Shown: in pieces, positions 27,801 through 56,629 of the stretch
Layout of the letters: every line of letters begins with the position of its first letter
How positions within the stretch are numbered: position 1 is the first letter of the stretch
Origin: Hermatobates lingyangjiaoensis
Taxonomy: Eukaryota; Arthropoda; Insecta; Hemiptera; Hermatobatidae
Direction: 5' to 3'
Length of the DNA: 64,000 nt
Assembly: GCA_026182355.1 (NCBI GenBank)
Contig: JAPFBL010000003.1
Coordinates: 3,249,001 to 3,313,000 of the forward strand
Translations under genes and position numbers: made by a program
Notes under the pieces: model-generated
What the model was told of the DNA's origin: nothing
Database searches by the model: none
What the model saw: only the letters and a program-made list of their open reading frames with translations

Positions 27801-30800
27801 TAGCGTGCCAACAAACTTCTGGAAACACACTCATCTACCCACCCATATACCGACTGACAAAATCGAAAAAACGACAAAAAAGGACTTGGGGACCTCTAAA
27901 CATTGACCATCAAAATCCCGAGATCAATGTTTTTCGTTATCACTATACTTTTACTGACAGTAAAGTAAAAATAATAGTTTAACTAAATCAATTAATGAAA
28001 TTTTAAAAAATTATAAATAAATGATATACAATAAAATACTCTCTGTCCTTTGCCATGCTCTCTAACAAAGTCATTTAATAACTAACAGTTGAAATAAAAA
28101 TCAACAATATACAACTTCGGTATGAAATTCTAAAATGGATTTAAGATTTTTCGGCCAGTAATGGTCTCGTCATCACAATCGTCATTCATTTTAGAGATAG
28201 AGACTCAGGCGAGGACCGCTACCGGAAGGATCTCACTTCCATTTTATAATTATAAATTATAGTTTTACATTGATATACATATATAAAGCAGGGTTTCAGA
28301 ATTGTAAAAATTAGCAAACATAGTTTCCTTGAAATAAGCTTCCAGGCCTATGGTTAGCCATACTTTTGTAGAAGTGCATGATAAATTATTTTAATCTTAT
28401 CTTTAGGTTTCATACATTTAAAATATCGTTCAAATAAGCTTTAGTATTCCCTTCAACTCCAAAACCCTGATTGAATCAATAAATACAGTACCACTAGTGT
28501 TAGTTTCTTCAAACATTTTACCTAAATTCCCCACTGACATATTTATCTCTATCCTTAAAAATCAATATGGATGTTTTGTATATCTTTATAGCATAATCTT
28601 TTTCAGTTCCACTGCCAGAAGTGGCATGGTAAACATTGGCTTCTTTTCCTGTTGAAATACAACCGTTTATTTCAGAGATAAAATTCCTATTTAAAAGTTT
28701 AAATAGAATCATTCTGGTCCTTCCGTCCATAACCAGTTCAGCTGTTGCTCTGTCCTGTTTGTCTTTCGTACGATATCTGAAACATTGAAAAAAATGAACG
28801 ATTATAATTGGTAAACATTTCCTGTTCATATGCAGCAACCCACAGTTTACAGTCCGTGGTAGATAGGATTTACTGAGATTTCGTACAGAAGTCAAATTTG
28901 GAGCGGTGATCTCTCAATAATAACCGAAGGTTTGATTTTAATATGAGACTCATGAACAAGTTATTTTAAATGAAGAGGTGGGATAGATAAACTTTCACAG
29001 CATTAGCCGTGACTGTAGCAAGAAGATTCCGTAGCATTAGTTTTGTATAATTTGTCATTTTTCTATTGAGGGAATTATGACTCGTAATAGTGAGGTTTAT
29101 TTCCTCGGTGTTCTCATCGATTTACTGATCATGCGAGGTTGCCGAGTTGGGGTAGAAACATGACATCACTCATCAGAAACTATGATCTACTTTTTGTCGA
29201 AGTCGATGCAAATACAGGAATACGTGGTGACTATGATTTTATTTTTATACAGTTGACACGAAATTCATAGTCATAATAGTTAAAATGTTGAAAAATATTT
29301 ATGGCATAAATATAACACAAAATTTATTCTGAATTCTCAGGTATACCTGAAAAAAGCACAACTCTATGCTTCTCAATTGTTTATTCGTTATACCATTTAT
29401 TCCATGTGTGATAACATGGAATACACAACTGTATATACTCGAGATTCCCGTAAAAACTGGGAACAAAATTGGTATCTTAGAAAGAGAATAAGTCGGTAAT
29501 ATTTTGATAGTACTGACTGATTAATATTTTGATAATACAAAACTTAAATACCAAAGCCTAATTTTTAGCACAACTGCCATGTACTGTAACAACATCATTA
29601 CTGAATTATAAAGTTAAATCTAATAAAATTCTATTATGTAGCTATATATTAAATGTTATTAATTATACTGCAGTTTCTCATAATTATTTCAAGTTATTAC
29701 TTTAATCAAACCAGCGACTCAAACAACAAAAATAATGATCTGGCTCCAGATAAAAAACATTACCCGTCTTGACATATATATTTCAAAATTATTATATTTT
29801 CCTGTCATGGAACAATTTAATTTTAAATGAAGTTTACGTGGATACTGGTGTTCGTGAGGATGCATAGTCGGAAATAATGTTAACTAAGGGTTCGTACAGA
29901 AGTGCGAATTTTTTTTTATGTTAAGTTTGAATTTTTCATGTTACATGTAAAAGCATCATTTAACATGATGCTTGTCACATGTTAAATGATAAGCATCATT
30001 TTAACTTGGTTATTGAATATGTAAGGGGCTCAAGATAGACGCTTACAAACTAATAAATGAGCACTAATACATTGATGAATTCGTGCAGAACCTATAAGAA
30101 ATCAGAATAAAATCCTTCACTTTTCTCATTTGTATATTTCTCTAAACAATTGTTCCAGGTATCTTTCGACACCATTAACCAAATACTATCTAAAACTAAA
30201 ACTAAAAACCCTAACTAATTCTCAGATAGAGAACTCCAGATCGTTTATTCTAACATCACATGTTAAATAAGAGTTATTAATATAATGCACTGGTATAGGA
30301 GTAATCAAATTAGCCATGCTTATAAAAAATTTAGTAATCTTAGAACAAACAAATAAATATTCCATGTATCTTACCTTTCCATATCTGATCTTCTGTTACT
30401 TTCCATTAAATGATTAGCCGCTTGAATAGGAAGTGGAGGGCCTTCATATTTTTCGACATTCACTTTTCCTAAAAACTTTCTAAACAACTTTTCTCCCGGT
30501 TGATAGTGTGATAGGCTATTATTTTGAGAGTTTGGGGTTCCCCCTATCGGCCGTATAATAGCAGAATGCTTCCTAGTCTCCAACTCTGGAATAAATAAAT
30601 CATCCACTTAACATTGACATTCAAATTAAATTAATTACTATTATATTTAACTTGATTTCTCGTAATCGTACATACCATCATCATATCCATCATCTAAATA
30701 GTCATCATAGTCAGCATAATATTCCTCGTATTCATCAGCTATATTTTTACATTTCACATCATTATCATCACTGACTTTTAGTTTTACAAAATTCTTTACA

Positions 30801-30949
30801 ATAGTTTCACTTGAAACATATTCCCTGAAATTGAAGTTTAATTGAAAAAATATTTAAAAAGTTATCATTTATAGTATTACACATCACAATTAAACTTACA
30901 GGTTTTCATCATCAGCATCACTAAACTGGCCATCCACAACTTCTTCCAT
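15454..30949 (-). CDS. RIOK1: RIO kinase 1 (serine/threonine-protein kinase/ATPase RIO1), complete, 10 exons
   Basis: Atypical RIO-family kinase/ATPase that in other eukaryotes acts on late cytoplasmic pre-40S particles during final 18S rRNA maturation. I joined ten coding exons with GT-AG borders and consistent phases: 30900-30949, 30676-30824, 30375-30585, 28522-28776, 26349-26535, 23794-23912, 22363-22466, 20149-20354, 18124-18366, 15454-15555. Total 1626 nt, 541 aa, close to the human length (about 568). Visible motifs: nucleotide loop [11 protein letters not shown] (about 178-188), lysine in YAIKIYK (201), [21 protein letters not shown] (split here: FRHGYC then [13 protein letters not shown]), catalytic loop HADLSEFN (Asp317, Asn322), metal-binding Asp334 in IIDVSQSVE; the 17-residue spacing matches RIO1. 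The N-terminus is acidic and Tyr-rich; the C-terminus is Ser/Glu-rich and ends in a Lys/Arg tail, as in the family. Start: ATG at 30949; an upstream ATG is followed at once by a stop. Every catalytic residue expected is present. Confidence is high. Confidence 0.96.
16079..16795. repeat. 48-bp minisatellite, about 15 units
   Basis: Tandem units beginning TTGAATGGGTTAGCTAAAGC, 48 bp each, very uniform. Differences are a few toggling positions (AAA/ATA, ACA/ACT, one GCT/GTT). Because 48 is divisible by three, one plus-strand frame stays open for 224 codons with the 16-residue unit [16 protein letters not shown]. It lies antisense in a RIOK1 intron, has no promoter or splice context, and is best read as a minisatellite rather than a gene. 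Confidence 0.93.
17722..18043 (+). mobile_element. tRNA-derived SINE with CCTAA tail
   Basis: Head has a tRNA-like acceptor pairing (GGGTCAGG with CCTGACCC), box A-like TAGCTCAGTGGTTA and box B GGGTTCGATCCCC, so RNA polymerase III transcription is expected. Body includes CGGTCCCGAGCCTG and GGCAAAATTTAGGACT; tail is a short AACCTAACCTAACC run. A perfect 14-bp target-site duplication CTAACCACTAAATA flanks it (17708-17721 and 18044-18057). Not a functional tRNA gene: the anticodon arm is not well formed. Confidence 0.88.
18124..18366 (-). CDS. RIOK1: RIOK1 exon 9 (residues 428-508)
   Basis: Begins [14 protein letters not shown] and continues in a Ser/Glu-rich linker. Acceptor TTCTAG, donor GTAACC; phase 0 at both ends. 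Confidence 0.88.
18367..20148. other. RIOK1 intron 8, contents
   Basis: Holds the family R 3' part (19505-19730) and a CCTGATAATGTA...TACATTCGAAACATG hairpin string near 19955-19990. No exon seen. Confidence 0.5.
19505..19730 (+). mobile_element. Family R, 3' part (in RIOK1 intron 8)
   Basis: GAACTCCGAACCAATGGTCC, CTACTGAACCTGCTCAGCTG and the terminal GCATGGCCCCACTAGGGGCG match copy 1. Confidence 0.6.
20149..20354 (-). CDS. RIOK1: RIOK1 exon 8 (residues 359-427)
   Basis: C-lobe tail: [17 protein letters not shown] and [15 protein letters not shown], both typical of RIO1. Acceptor TTTACAG, donor GTAGAT. Confidence 0.93.
21784..21855. repeat. (CA)n(TA)n microsatellite
   Basis: About 11 CA units run into about 24 TA units with one interruption. 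Confidence 0.9.
21873..22094. repeat. PLE type 2 terminal repeat as inverted pair
   Basis: Left arm 21873-21974 and right arm 22007-22094 pair through AGTCTCTAATTTTCGGTTGA and TCAACCAAAAATTAGAGACT, and through the CTTCAGGAGAGATAACAG region. The same ends bound the inverted PLE tails at 52724-53900. Confidence 0.7.
22363..22466 (-). CDS. RIOK1: RIOK1 exon 7 (residues 324-358; metal-binding Asp334)
   Basis: Encodes [20 protein letters not shown], the RIO counterpart of the DFG region. Acceptor TTGCAG, donor GTATTT. Confidence 0.94.
23794..23912 (-). CDS. RIOK1: RIOK1 exon 6 (residues 285-323; catalytic loop)
   Basis: Encodes [13 protein letters not shown] with catalytic Asp317 and Asn322. Acceptor TTTGCAG, donor GTAAGT. 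Confidence 0.94.
23990..24175 (+). mobile_element. Family R fragment abutting the 81-bp minisatellite
   Basis: Contains TCTCACACAATAACC upstream and GGGAACCACAGTCGCCACGA, parallel to AACCACAGCCACTATGAG of the 63000 copy. It supplies the start of the long open frame that runs into the minisatellite. Confidence 0.5.
24246..25152. repeat. 81-bp minisatellite, about 11 units
   Basis: In RIOK1 intron 5. Units contain AAAGAAGTCAATCCACCAAT and ACAAACAATCACCAGTTCAA. Two variants (TCAAAGCAT and TCAAATCAT) partly alternate, hinting at a 162-bp dimer in part of the array; the last four units carry CCCTTCTCAC variants. Open frames follow from a period divisible by three. Confidence 0.92.
26349..26535 (-). 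CDS. RIOK1: RIOK1 exon 5 (residues 222-284)
   Basis: Encodes [20 protein letters not shown] through the hinge ([19 protein letters not shown]). Acceptor ATAAG is weak in its last bases, yet phase and homology fit; donor GTCAGT. Confidence 0.93.
27470..27970 (-). mobile_element. Diverged family X copy in RIOK1 intron 4
   Basis: Right end TATACTTTTACTGACAGTAAAG with CCCGAGATCAATG; inner GACCTGTAGCGTGCCAAC matches the GACCGTAGCGTGG block of the copy at 2985. Confidence 0.5.
28522..28776 (-). CDS. RIOK1: RIOK1 exon 4 (residues 137-221; nucleotide-binding loop and Lys201)
   Basis: Encodes the N-lobe: [16 protein letters not shown] and [20 protein letters not shown]. Acceptor TTTCAG, donor GTAAAA. 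Confidence 0.94.
29949..29998. repeat. Short overlapping hairpins in RIOK1 intron 3
   Basis: AAGCATCATTTAACATGATGCTT and ACATGTTAAATGATAAGCATCAT share a repeated, self-complementary core (each written here within 23 nt is shortened: AAGCATCAT / ATGATGCTT). Confidence 0.5.
30375..30585 (-). CDS. RIOK1: RIOK1 exon 3 (residues 67-136)
   Basis: Carries the pre-kinase segment ending [14 protein letters not shown]. Acceptor ATTCCAG, donor GTAAGA. Confidence 0.9.
30676..30824 (-). CDS. RIOK1: RIOK1 exon 2 (residues 17-66)
   Basis: Acidic, tyrosine-rich stretch ([19 protein letters not shown]). Acceptor TTTCAG, donor GTATGT; leaves one base for exon 3. Confidence 0.88.
30900..30949 (-). CDS. RIOK1: RIOK1 exon 1 (residues 1-16 and 2 nt)
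   Basis: Encodes [16 protein letters not shown]; donor GTAAGT at 30899-30894. The start codon is the first ATG that opens a usable frame. Confidence 0.88.
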
Positions 30950-31189
30950 GATCACATTTGATGAAATGATAACATGTGGAAAACACGCTTTGAAGCCTCC
31001 CTGTTCCAAAAAACTATCGATACTGTATCGAATACAAGTTAATCGATATCATTTATTCTATTTATTCGATTTTAGTCTAAAATTTATATTTTTACAAAAA
31101 TACATTGAAATTCTGTACACAATATTACCCATTTTCATTAAATCCTATTAAACACACTATTTCCCCTTCAAACAATTACAGTCTACATT

Positions 31190-31640
31190 TTGAAGCATCA
31201 GAATTAATCCTAAACCTAAAATGTTGAAATTTGGTAGCATTAACAGAAAAAAAACTTCACAATTTTTTAATAACCAGGAATATTAGTTCTGCTATAAAAT
31301 TTTGGACTAAAGATTAATTTTGTATGTTTCCATGGATCGTAATGAAATTATAACCAATAACAGCATGTTTTGAGAGATGAGCTGAATGCTTTTTATCGAA
31401 ATTAAATGGACGGAAATAGGCACTATGGTATATTTTCTAATTTCAGAAATGTTTTTCCTACGCTAAACTGCTAACTATAGAAAAATAAAATGTTGATTAT
31501 TTTTTAATCTACAATCTTTCAGGAATTTCAAAAACCCACAAAAGATTGTCAGGGGCAAATTTTCAAGGGTAATAAAGCTATAAAAATTGAAAACTCTTGT
31601 AATAATTTATCTACCGTACTTATCGGATTTGTTTACATTG
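31190..31640 (+). mobile_element. Diverged internal fragment of family X
   Basis: Blocks around ATAACCAATAACAGCATG and GAAATGTTTTTCCTACGCTA parallel AACCAATGGGGCG and GAAAGTGTTTTTTGATGCTA in the 48601 copy, in the same order. Both termini missing. Confidence 0.4.
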
Positions 31641-32788
31641 ATTTGGAACTTTTTTTCAAAATCAAGATATACATACTTCTTGTTTCAAGGTTTAATAGAA
31701 GAAATGACAAGATATTTTAGAAAATTAATGTGATATGATAGGAAAATAAAATACAACAAACATAAAATACCATCTTCGGTATTACTACTACGAATATCTT
31801 GATCCTTACCAAGGGTAAATCGACAGGAACAGTTCCAGATTCTTGAATAACAAAATAAAAAGAGCCTTAAAGCCTTGATTCGAAGACATTTTATATTAAT
31901 AAATATCATGCATTATTGAATATCTTGCAACATTATAAAATGCGATAGTTCAGTATTACGACAACGACCAGTACCCACAACTATGGGTCAAAATATCAGG
32001 CCTGCTATTTGTAAGATGGTAATTGGCACATTCAATCTTAATTGTTTGATTATAACGTTTATTATTGACAATTAGTATAAGTTATATAAAAATCTCATAA
32101 TATTTTTACTCCAACCACATTCTTTTGATTATGACTAACATTGCTTGGTATCCTCTCAGATATTAAGATAATTATTTGTGATAAATATGACAGCATAATA
32201 GCTAATAAAACTAGGGTATGACCCGTTTACTCATACAACCCACTATCAGAATCACAACTATGAGGACGATGATTGACCAAAACATGTTGGTTAGATTAAT
32301 ATAAGCATTGACGTGCACTACGCACGATAACCTGATAATAATATTCAATCATTTCTTTAACTAGTGTACATAATTGCTGACAAATGAAAAGCACTAGTCA
32401 CAACGTACTGGTATCAGATTAGTGTACCTAATTCTTCGATAGTGTAACTATCGAGAAATCAAGTGATACTAGCAAACAGACATATGTTTAATGAGACACA
32501 CATATGGTGAAATTTAATATCACAGGAATGATTGGTAAATCCTTTAGCTGATACATAGTTGAGTTTTGTGCGATAGGCAAAGTTGATACCTGAGACAATC
32601 CTCCACAGGATGATTTTCTATTTGTTAATTTGAATTCTACGTGGTTAACTTGCTGAATTCCAGTAATCGTCTATATACTTTTAACATTGTGTCCTTACCC
32701 TTATTTTTTAAACATAATATTGACTGTAAAAGATTTGAGAAAAAACAGTTAAAGCTTGTAACTAACTTTTTAATAGTAGTGCGTAATT

Positions 32789-32884
32789 TATGGAGCCTGT
32801 ACGATGTCAGGTTTTTACAGTGTGTAAAAATAATGTTACGAACTTTTATAAGGAAAAATGTAGGACTCCTGATGTAGAATGAAA
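32789..32884 (+). mobile_element. SINE 3' fragment
   Basis: GGAGCCTGTACGATGTCAGG and GTAGGACTCCTGATGTAGAA match the body of the SINE at 41095; the head is missing. Confidence 0.6.
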
Positions 32885-33229
32885 CCAGTTACGCGGATAA
32901 ATAATTCCATTACGCATTTGGAATTGTTATGAAAGTGAATACCTGTAAGGATGAGCCTTCGAAGTGTGTGTCCTGGTTCCTCTTTCACGGCCCTCTTCAA
33001 AATTGATAGTTGTGGAATCGGCAAGGATGATTAATTGAAATTTCGAGTACGCATCCGACTCCAAATGTAGGCATGCATTTCTCAAACCCAGACTTGCGTC
33101 CGCAAGTTTCACTATTATGCTTTACATAAATCTTTTGTTATGCACAGTCAGGTTTGATATTTGTCGAGAAGTCTAGATAAATTTTATACCGTGCCATCAG
33201 TTTTTAAAGAATTTGTGTGTGTATTCCAG

Positions 33230-33355
33230 GAGAGTCGTTTGGCAACGCGTAACCCCAGTTACAGGAATATGTCTACCCCTGGGGGAGGAGAGTTATCAAA
33301 TAGAAAGACAAGTTTGTTAAGTGTTAAGAATGAAGAGTGGGAGCTTTCCTCCTAT
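33230..33355 (+). other. Orphan exon-like segment, 42 codons
   Basis: Preceded by a good acceptor (GTGTGTGTATTCCAG) and followed by a strong donor (TAT|GTAAGT). Phase 0 at both ends, coding-like and GC-richer than its flanks: ESRLATRNPSYRNMSTPGGG, then ELSNRKTSLLSVKNEEWELS and SY. It contains an ATG (MSTPGGGELSN), so it could be a first coding exon. I do not recognise the family and see no partner exon on the plus strand in this window. Confidence 0.35.
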
Positions 33356-33837
33356 GTAAGTTTCACGTTTGTAATATTTCGAACATTGAAAAGTAATTTT
33401 TCTATTTCTTCTTTGAACTCGTGATTAGGAATGTTCGGATAAATTCTTAACACCACTCCATACGCTCTCCTCATTCATCTGATATGTGTGATTACTTTAC
33501 TCTTTGAAGGCATACATTAATTTCCAGCAATTCACTAGACACAAAAATAAGCGAAGCACTCGTCCTTAGTACAGCCCAGACAGAAATCTTTAAGTCTCTA
33601 CAAGACTGGATGATGGAAAAAAAAATATTTCTGAATAACTTAAAGTGCTTTCAACACTATAGAATGTAGAAAATATTTGCACATATTAAGGGGATGTTTG
33701 CATGTGTTCTTTAGATAGAGACAATCAGATCCTTCTCGACTTTCCCGTACGAATTTAGTTAAATAATTGAAGAATAATTATACGTCAAATACTTGTAGCT
33801 ATAAGGTTTGTAATGCATATATGCTATGATATGTTCA

Positions 33838-34015
33838 ATAAATAATAAGAAATCAGAAAAAAGAGTAAGATCTTTCAACTGCAACAAGCGGTTTTCGTCA
33901 AAGTCAAATCTCAACTGAGATGTTACGGTTGAAAGATCTTAGTCTTTTTTCTCATTTCTTATTGTGGTTTGAACATTGATTGTTATATCACGTGTATATT
34001 GTGAAATCTTGTTAT
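33838..34015. repeat. PLE type 1 repeat, hairpin form
   Basis: AAGATCTTTCAACTGCAACA and TTACGGTTGAAAGATCTTAG can pair; then TATTGTGGTTTGAACATTGA. Compact inverted copy in intergenic DNA. Confidence 0.6.
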
Positions 34016-34019
34016 TGTA

Positions 34020-36009
34020 TGATATATAATCAAAGCATAATCTATTTTTATTGAACTAAACATTAAAGGATGATTTTCAGATCTTAAAAAGACACATGTT
34101 ACTTTTTTTAATTGCTTGCTGTAAAACATACGATTATAAAAAAACAATAAGAGATTTTGACGGACTTAAACATTTTGGAGTCACTTAAATCTATGTTTGA
34201 CTATGATTGCCTGTCTATGGCTACATAGCAAAATCCATTGAAAATTTTGCAAACACTCCACAAGTCGCATCCGTTTGACGAATGGCAGTTGACCGACTTT
34301 CAGTTCTTGTTATGGTGAAAAAACTTTATTACACTCGGGTATATTGAAGAGCGGAAAAGTTAATTTATTATATTTTACTTTTTTTCTTTTTTTTTTGACT
34401 TCCTTTATGTCAAAACGAGTAATAATTTTAATTCTCCTCCTGTAATTTTAGAATAAAAATTTCATATTAAATATAACATAAATATGAATATTCATGATAC
34501 AAACTTCATACATTTAGAAATTTGGAACAGAAAATTAAAACACTAAGAAATTTAAAAGGACAAACACTAAGTTCCATTTTTAGTCCCCTGTCAGTTTATG
34601 CTAAAACCATGATTCCATATAATTGACGAAATATGTGCCAGAATGTATGTAAATTATTCAAATATTAATTATTAATGAGTTTGATAATACACTCACACGA
34701 TAATAATAATAGAAATGCATTAATTAAATTAACAGTCAATGAGCATGACTATGCTCAAAAAGTTCAGTCTAGACCATTTCAAAGTTTCCATTTTTTTCCA
34801 TTGCAAAACGTTTTTTAGATACTTGCTGAAAGCAGAAAAATGCATCACAAAAGTACGTAATTATTGCAAGATTTTTGAAACTCATGCCGTGTTAAAAAAA
34901 AACTATGTACACTTAAAGCTTTCACTATTTTATAAATAAAATTATAAATAAACCAACTTATAAATTTGTTACAAGATATACTATTAAACTTTATGCTCTT
35001 TATTAATCAATTTTTATCCTGATTTATTTATATCATTAATATTTAGAAAAAACTATATAATTTTTCTGTATATTACATTTCCTTTTATATTACGTACATA
35101 TACGTATAGTATATACGTATATATATACGTATATAGTATATACGTATAGTATATTACGTATAATCCATAAAATTTTACAATTTATTTTTGAAATATACGG
35201 ACATTATTAAGTTCATTTTTTGCATTTATTTAATGTAGTAGAAACCATCTACTGGTTTGATAATATATGAAAAACAAGAAAGGGCTAATATTTAAACAGT
35301 TACCGGACCTTATTGACACTGTTGTCTAACAAAAAAAGAGCTACACGGGATCGGTTGAACCTGCCTTTCTTTTAAGTTACAATCCTAATATACAGTTTCT
35401 TAAATTTGATAGTCACAGAAAGTAAGAATTTACTGAATTCGTTTCAAGATAGATTACCTATCATCCATGTTACAACTTCTAAGCGATCCATTTCGATCCA
35501 AGGGGACAAAGAAGCTTAAAACTAACCCGATAGCATTTGTTTATTGTACAGATCTTCAACCAATACTTTAACGGACTACGTTTTTATGGCCTCCTCGAGG
35601 GACGGTGTTAGCAAAATTTTCTAATCACTCATATGAAATAGTCTAAGGCTCGAACAAGAATTTTGTATTCGAAATGCTATACAGTATTCGAAAATAACAT
35701 CCATAAGAAAGGAACACTTAGAATAAGGAAAACAATCATTTTCCTCACAAAACATTTAATTAAAAAAAAATTGTTATTTCATTAAAACTTGTGAAAATGT
35801 CTGACAAGACTGACAAATTGAATGAAAATTGATAAAGACTGACAAAAAATTTATAATTGATAGAGAATTAAATATTCATCACATTATCCATTAAATAAGG
35901 AAATAAAATAGTCAACACCCTATAAAGTCTATACAGATGACATCAACCTTAAAAAAAATTACACTAAATATGACAAGCACTTTAAAAATATGTACTTGAT
36001 CTTCTTCAT
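34020..36009. other. Intergenic, NCOA5-like 3' flank
   Basis: AT-rich with a TACGTA-rich patch at 35091-35163. No gene seen. Confidence 0.5.
35091..35163. repeat. TACGTA/TATA palindromic simple repeat
   Basis: Repeated TATACGTATA words with interspersed AGTATA; low complexity and self-complementary. Confidence 0.7.
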
Positions 36010-56090
<20,081 letters not shown>

Positions 56091-56477
56091 GTTGGGGGTG
56101 ACAGAACCAAAATAAGCAACTCCTTAAAACAACCACAAAAGTTAAAATTAACAAAAAAAAATGTTACCCACAATTTGAAGTAAGCACATCTTTTTAAACA
56201 AATGTTAGAAAAGAATAACTTCTGCCGTTAACGATGCCGTAAATATGGTCCCCGCAACACAACAAAAATAAAATTTCAATATAAATTTATGCTCATTTAT
56301 AAAGATAATATACATTTAAGTTAAAAAAAGAAGCTATAGACAATCCAGTATAAGTAAAATATTGACTTACTATTCAGCCTAGTTCAGTTGTTTACGGACA
56401 AAGGGAGGTTGCACACAATCAGGTTATTCTATTGTATTCTTGAACGCCACAATTCAAAATTTTAAGAGATCTAAGTT
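56091..56477. promoter_or_regulatory. Divergent (bidirectional) promoter interval, NCOA5-like / RNPC3
   Basis: The two start codons are head to head, 387 nt apart. On the minus strand a GTAAGT donor at 56370-56365 and a TTTTAAG acceptor ending at 56123 suggest a noncoding first exon of the NCOA5-like gene near 56371-56450, placing both transcription starts within roughly 100 nt. No TATA box stands out. Inferred from layout, not from a recognised core-promoter motif. Confidence 0.5.
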
Positions 56478-56629
56478 ATGGTCACATGTGAGGAGTCCGT
56501 TTTAGTTTTCAAACATTTTCCTGTCGAATTTACTGATAATGATAAAAAAGAATTTTTGAAACATTTTGGAGCTTTAGATGTTAAGTGCATTTCGTCACAA
56601 AATAAGAAATTTAATATTACATTTGCCAG
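56478..56629 (+). CDS. RNPC3: RNPC3 exon 1 (residues 1-50, most of RRM1)
   Basis: MVTCEESVLVFKHFPVEF through NKKFNITFA. Donor CCAG|GTAAAT. Confidence 0.93.
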
